From contig DATJCC010000080.1 in the NCBI GenBank assembly GCA_035514995.1, forward strand, positions 1 to 34,506: DNA of 34,506 nucleotides. Reading direction: 5' to 3'. Shown piece by piece: positions 32,003-34,506 of the stretch. Origin of the DNA: Leucobacter_A sp035514995 (GTDB taxonomy: Bacteria; Actinomycetota; Actinomycetes; Actinomycetales; Microbacteriaceae). How positions within the stretch are numbered: position 1 is the first letter of the stretch; each line of letters begins with the position of its first letter. The notes under the pieces are model-generated. The model was given only the letters and a program-made list of their open reading frames with translations. It was not told the origin of the DNA and ran no database searches. The translations under genes and the position numbers were made by a program.

Positions 32003-33501
32003 TCAACGATTGTGACACCCGCAAGGTTGATACGCGAATTGGTGTTGCTTTCGGGGAAGCCTTGAACCTTTTTCGAGATCGCATTTGTGGGTGTGTAATT
32101 GTATAGCCATTTTGCCGCTGCCTCGTTTGCTACCACTTCTGATGCTTCAGCCAACTTATTTGCTGCATCTTCGAGGCTGAGAGACTGAAGCGATTCGCTG
32201 TAAAGCTTTTGTACTTCGGCGTTATCGAAACCAAAGTAGTAATCAGGGTTTGCATAGTTGAAAAAATCGAATGCTTCAGCGTGATCAACGTAGCTGAGAT
32301 CATAATCTTTATTTGTATACACATCTTCTAACCATGTGCTAAATTCAACTGGATTAATAGTTAGTTCAACGCCGACTTCGCTCAATTGGGTTGCAACTAT
32401 GTCAAGAACAACCGCATCATAAAAATTTGGTGTGGTTACAGTAACTTTAAGATTTTCCACACCCGCTTCAGCAAGCAGCTTTTGAGCATTTTCTGGGTTG
32501 TAAGAATTTATGTGCGTTAGGTCTAAAAACCCAGGTTCGAGTTCTGTTATTGGGCCGCCAAGTGGTTTGCCCTCACCCTCCAAAGCGGCAATGATTTCAT
32601 CAACATCAATTGCTTGTGAGAATGCTGTGCGCACTCGAACATCGTCAAATGGAGCTTTATTATTGTTGTAAGCGAGGGTGAAAACGTCTGTTCCAGATGC
32701 ACTTATGAGATTAAAGTCATCACTTCGGTCAAACTCTGTGCGCAGGGTTGAAAGCACTGCAACCTGTACATCTAAATCACCATCGAGGCTTGCGTTTACA
32801 GCTGCTTTACCATCTGGAATATACCTAAACACTGCTTTATCGAGTGTTGCCGGAGCTCCCCAATAATCATCGTTTTTGATTAAAGTGATGCTGTCGCCTT
32901 GCTTCCACTCTTCGAAGAGGTAAGGGCCGGTTCCATTAGCGCTGTTGGCGAGATCGTTGGTTGCTTCTGCCTCTAAAATCAATCCGTCTCTACCTGCAAG
33001 AAGATATACGAGTCCACTGTTAGCTTCAGCAAGCTCAATAGTTACAGTGTGTTCTTCAGTCGCATCTACTGTTGCCATACTGCCTAACGTCTCAGTGAGG
33101 GAGGTTACTACGTCTCGTGAGGTTAGCTCGTTTCCAGAATGAAACTTAACGCCCTCTCGTAAATTAAACTCATAACTTTTACCGTCATCTGAGACTGTGT
33201 AATCGGTGGCTAGTACGGGTTGCACTTCCAAAGTGCCTGATACGAAACCAACGAGACCTTCATAAATGTTATCTGCGAGCACTTGGTCGAGAGCTACGCC
33301 ACCTGTTTCTCTAATGTTTAGATTTGTAGGCTCTAGGGGAACAGAAATTGTTATCTCTGAGGAGCTACTTGAGCTTTTATTTGAAACATTCGATATTGCA
33401 TAAATAAGACCTGCGATGATAGCGAGGGCTGCTATCAGACCGATAATTATTGGTAATCTTGAGCGTTTCTTTTTTGTGTATCCTATAGTTGGATCACTCA
33501 C
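31999..33501 (-). CDS. Family 5 solute-binding protein with N-terminal membrane anchor
   Basis: Extracellular binding protein of the importer, 500 aa. SBP_bac_5 landmarks: ITISVPLEPTNLN, the LREGVKFHSGNELTSRDVV block, NGTGPYLFEEWKQGDSITL and VRTAFSQAIDVDEII. In place of a lipobox it has one hydrophobic helix (residues ~16-39, PIIIGLIAALAIIAGLIYAI) with no cysteine after it, followed by a serine-rich linker, so it is probably held by an uncleaved helix. Start: GTG 33501, with AGGAG six bases before it; the ATG five codons upstream overlaps that site. Ligand is unknown. Confidence 0.9.
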   Translation of the reverse strand: MSDPTIGYTKKKRSRLPIIIGLIAALAIIAGLIYAISNVSNKSSSSSSEITISVPLEPTNLNIRETGGVALDQVLADNIYEGLVGFVSGTLEVQPVLATDYTVSDDGKSYEFNLREGVKFHSGNELTSRDVVTSLTETLGSMATVDATEEHTVTIELAEANSGLVYLLAGRDGLILEAEATNDLANSANGTGPYLFEEWKQGDSITLIKNDDYWGAPATLDKAVFRYIPDGKAAVNASLDGDLDVQVAVLSTLRTEFDRSDDFNLISASGTDVFTLAYNNNKAPFDDVRVRTAFSQAIDVDEIIAALEGEGKPLGGPITELEPGFLDLTHINSYNPENAQKLLAEAGVENLKVTVTTPNFYDAVVLDIVATQLSEVGVELTINPVEFSTWLEDVYTNKDYDLSYVDHAEAFDFFNYANPDYYFGFDNAEVQKLYSESLQSLSLEDAANKLAEASEVVANEAAAKWLYNYTPTNAISKKVQGFPESNTNSRINLAGVTIVE

Positions 33502-33673
33502 GTGAGTCTCCTGCATTTTAGGTAGGTAGGGTTTTGCATCTGCTTCTAAATAGTTAAGCGATGCAATAATTTACATTACACACGCTAATAATTGAGGGCT
33601 AATTGTGTTGTGCGTTGTTGCAATAATGTGATTTAACTGGGCGATATGCGCCAAGTTGCGAGATTAATGTAGG
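33502..33673. other. Upstream region of the peptide-type ABC operon
   Basis: 172 bp holding the AGGAG of the binding protein gene. TTGCATC (33534-33540) and GATGCAA (33560-33566) form a 7-bp inverted repeat 19 nt apart that could be an operator. A weak GGCG/CGCC hairpin lies near 33640. I could not place a promoter with confidence. Confidence 0.4.
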
Positions 33674-34506
33674 TTAGATTGTCTCGGATTCAACGATTTT
33701 GATGATATTTTCTGCAAGTTTTTTTGGATTGTGTTCGTGCAGGTTGTGACCCCCAGCAATTGTGACTACTGCAGCTTCGGGTAACAGATTGCACCATTCT
33801 TGAGTCATCTCATTGCTTACTAGCCCCTCAGTACCACGGATCAGAGCTAAAGACCCCCGAAGAGTTGTTAACGGATCCCAAAGCTGGGCAAAAGGTTTTT
33901 TAATTGACGTTGACATTTGTGCGGTTGACTGTAAACCGTCTAGATGAGCTAGGTGGTGAGTCCACTCGTACCGACCATCAGGCTTAATCCGCGTGTTGAG
34001 AGTGACACCCCTGCGCAAAGCGCTTCGATCAGTCCCAATACCAAAAGACACCGCACGATCAACAATTTCCTCGATTGAACTGAAGTCTCTTTGCCCGGTG
34101 ATAAATTCATTAATTGAACTGGCATCTTGTTTAGGGATGAGGCCCGGGGTGATATCGAGAACAACGAGCTTATTAACTAGCTCAGGGGTTTCTGCAACTA
34201 TTTCAGCAGCTGTTAACCCTCCAAGCGAGTGCCCAACTAGGTTTACGGGCGAAGATGATATCTGTGATACTACAGAAGCCACATCTGCTGCGAGAGTAAA
34301 AGGCGAGTATGTTGCATCTTCACGCCACTGGCTTTTTCCGTGTCCAGGCAGGTCGATGGAATATGCGGAACGACCCATTGCCAGAATCGTTGGGTCAAAA
34401 GTGTGGGCGTTTAGACCTGCACCGTGCAAAAAGAACAATGCGGGAGTCTGTTGCAGTCCATCTTCGGCAAAGTTCAGAACGCTAATATTTCTACCAGATT
34501 CAGCTT
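33674..34506 (-). CDS. Alpha/beta-hydrolase (5' end beyond the window)
   Basis: The frame is open to the right edge, so the true start is outside; the TTG at 34438 is not credible because coding sequence (ISVLNFAEDG...TPALFFLHGAG) continues upstream of it. 276 codons visible. Oxyanion-hole HGAG, nucleophile serine in GHSLGG, and the C-terminal histidine in AGGHNLHEHNP; the lid lies between. Substrate not predictable; the closest general type is the MhpC/haloperoxidase-like esterases. Confidence 0.88.
   Translation of the reverse strand, partial: AESGRNISVLNFAEDGLQQTPALFFLHGAGLNAHTFDPTILAMGRSAYSIDLPGHGKSQWREDATYSPFTLAADVASVVSQISSSPVNLVGHSLGGLTAAEIVAETPELVNKLVVLDITPGLIPKQDASSINEFITGQRDFSSIEEIVDRAVSFGIGTDRSALRRGVTLNTRIKPDGRYEWTHHLAHLDGLQSTAQMSTSIKKPFAQLWDPLTTLRGSLALIRGTEGLVSNEMTQEWCNLLPEAAVVTIAGGHNLHEHNPKKLAENIIKIVESETI

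Noticed and set aside
31284..32015. 243-codon plus-strand open frame
   Set aside because: Shadow of the DppB-like permease; no recognisable domain and no ribosome site.
34436..34438. TTG as start of the alpha/beta hydrolase
   Set aside because: The frame stays open with plausible coding sequence to the window edge; the true start is outside.
1..34506. CRISPR arrays, tRNA genes, insertion sequences, phage or defence islands
   Set aside because: Looked for repeat-spacer patterns, tRNA T-arm motifs in the gaps, transposase or integrase motifs; none seen.

Overview
The window looks like chromosomal DNA from an actinobacterium. The evidence is a WhiB1-type WhiB protein, a SigH/SigR-type sigma factor with a zinc-finger anti-sigma factor beside aroA and rsgA, a Nif3 / coiled-coil 'zinc ribbon' / rnpB block, a GapB-type long GAPDH, and many genes with no Shine-Dalgarno site but a -10 hexamer about six bases before the start codon. 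Base composition is AT-leaning for this phylum (roughly mid-forties % GC by eye). Family details, such as a cysteine-free NudC and a long ArgG, are reminiscent of small-genome aquatic Microbacteriaceae, but I cannot assign a genus. Almost every gene is ordinary core or transport metabolism. I see no prophage, insertion sequence, CRISPR array, tRNA or rRNA.

Layout. 1-4028 (minus): a branched-chain-amino-acid-type ABC transporter, livH-livM-livG-livF, with overlapping genes, livF cut by the window edge and no substrate-binding protein in view; LivH carries a secreted N-terminal domain. 4029-4325: intergenic, with a 98-bp element bounded by 19-bp perfect inverted repeats. 4326-10920 (minus): an aldehyde dehydrogenase behind an array of short direct repeats, an MFS transporter, and the RNA helicase HrpA. 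10970-14287 (plus): aldo/keto reductase, NudC-like Nudix hydrolase, argG, then a strong terminator. 14365-14613 (minus): whiB1. 14831-15253 (plus): a four-helix membrane protein.

15243-17869 is a zinc uptake locus. znuC runs left and znuB runs right from only 20 bp in which the two -10 elements overlap; znuA follows behind a near-ideal Zur/Fur-type palindrome, and a weaker copy of the palindrome lies over the znuC start. 17908-20215 (minus): gapB and a tandem universal stress protein. 20327-22508 (plus): nif3-like, coiled-coil protein with a decayed zinc ribbon, rnpB RNA, and a small SPOR-like protein. 22579-25533 (minus): Bcp peroxiredoxin, rsgA, aroA. 25597-26523 (plus): sigH and its anti-sigma factor, with a match to the SigR/SigH promoter consensus spanning the aroA start. 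26524-28514 and 28544-33501 (minus): acyl-CoA dehydrogenase, a CX5R phosphatase, and a five-gene peptide/nickel-type ABC transporter. 33674 to the right edge (minus): a 5'-truncated alpha/beta hydrolase.

The most coherent signals beyond the gene list are: (i) the zinc locus control logic (two palindromes, overlapping divergent leaderless promoters); (ii) two proteins here that have lost their zinc-ribbon cysteines; (iii) a cysteine-rich extension on the anti-sigma factor plus an apparent autoregulatory promoter; (iv) the LivH fusion; and (v) two long perfect inverted repeats. I did not find a clear multi-gene system of unknown type.
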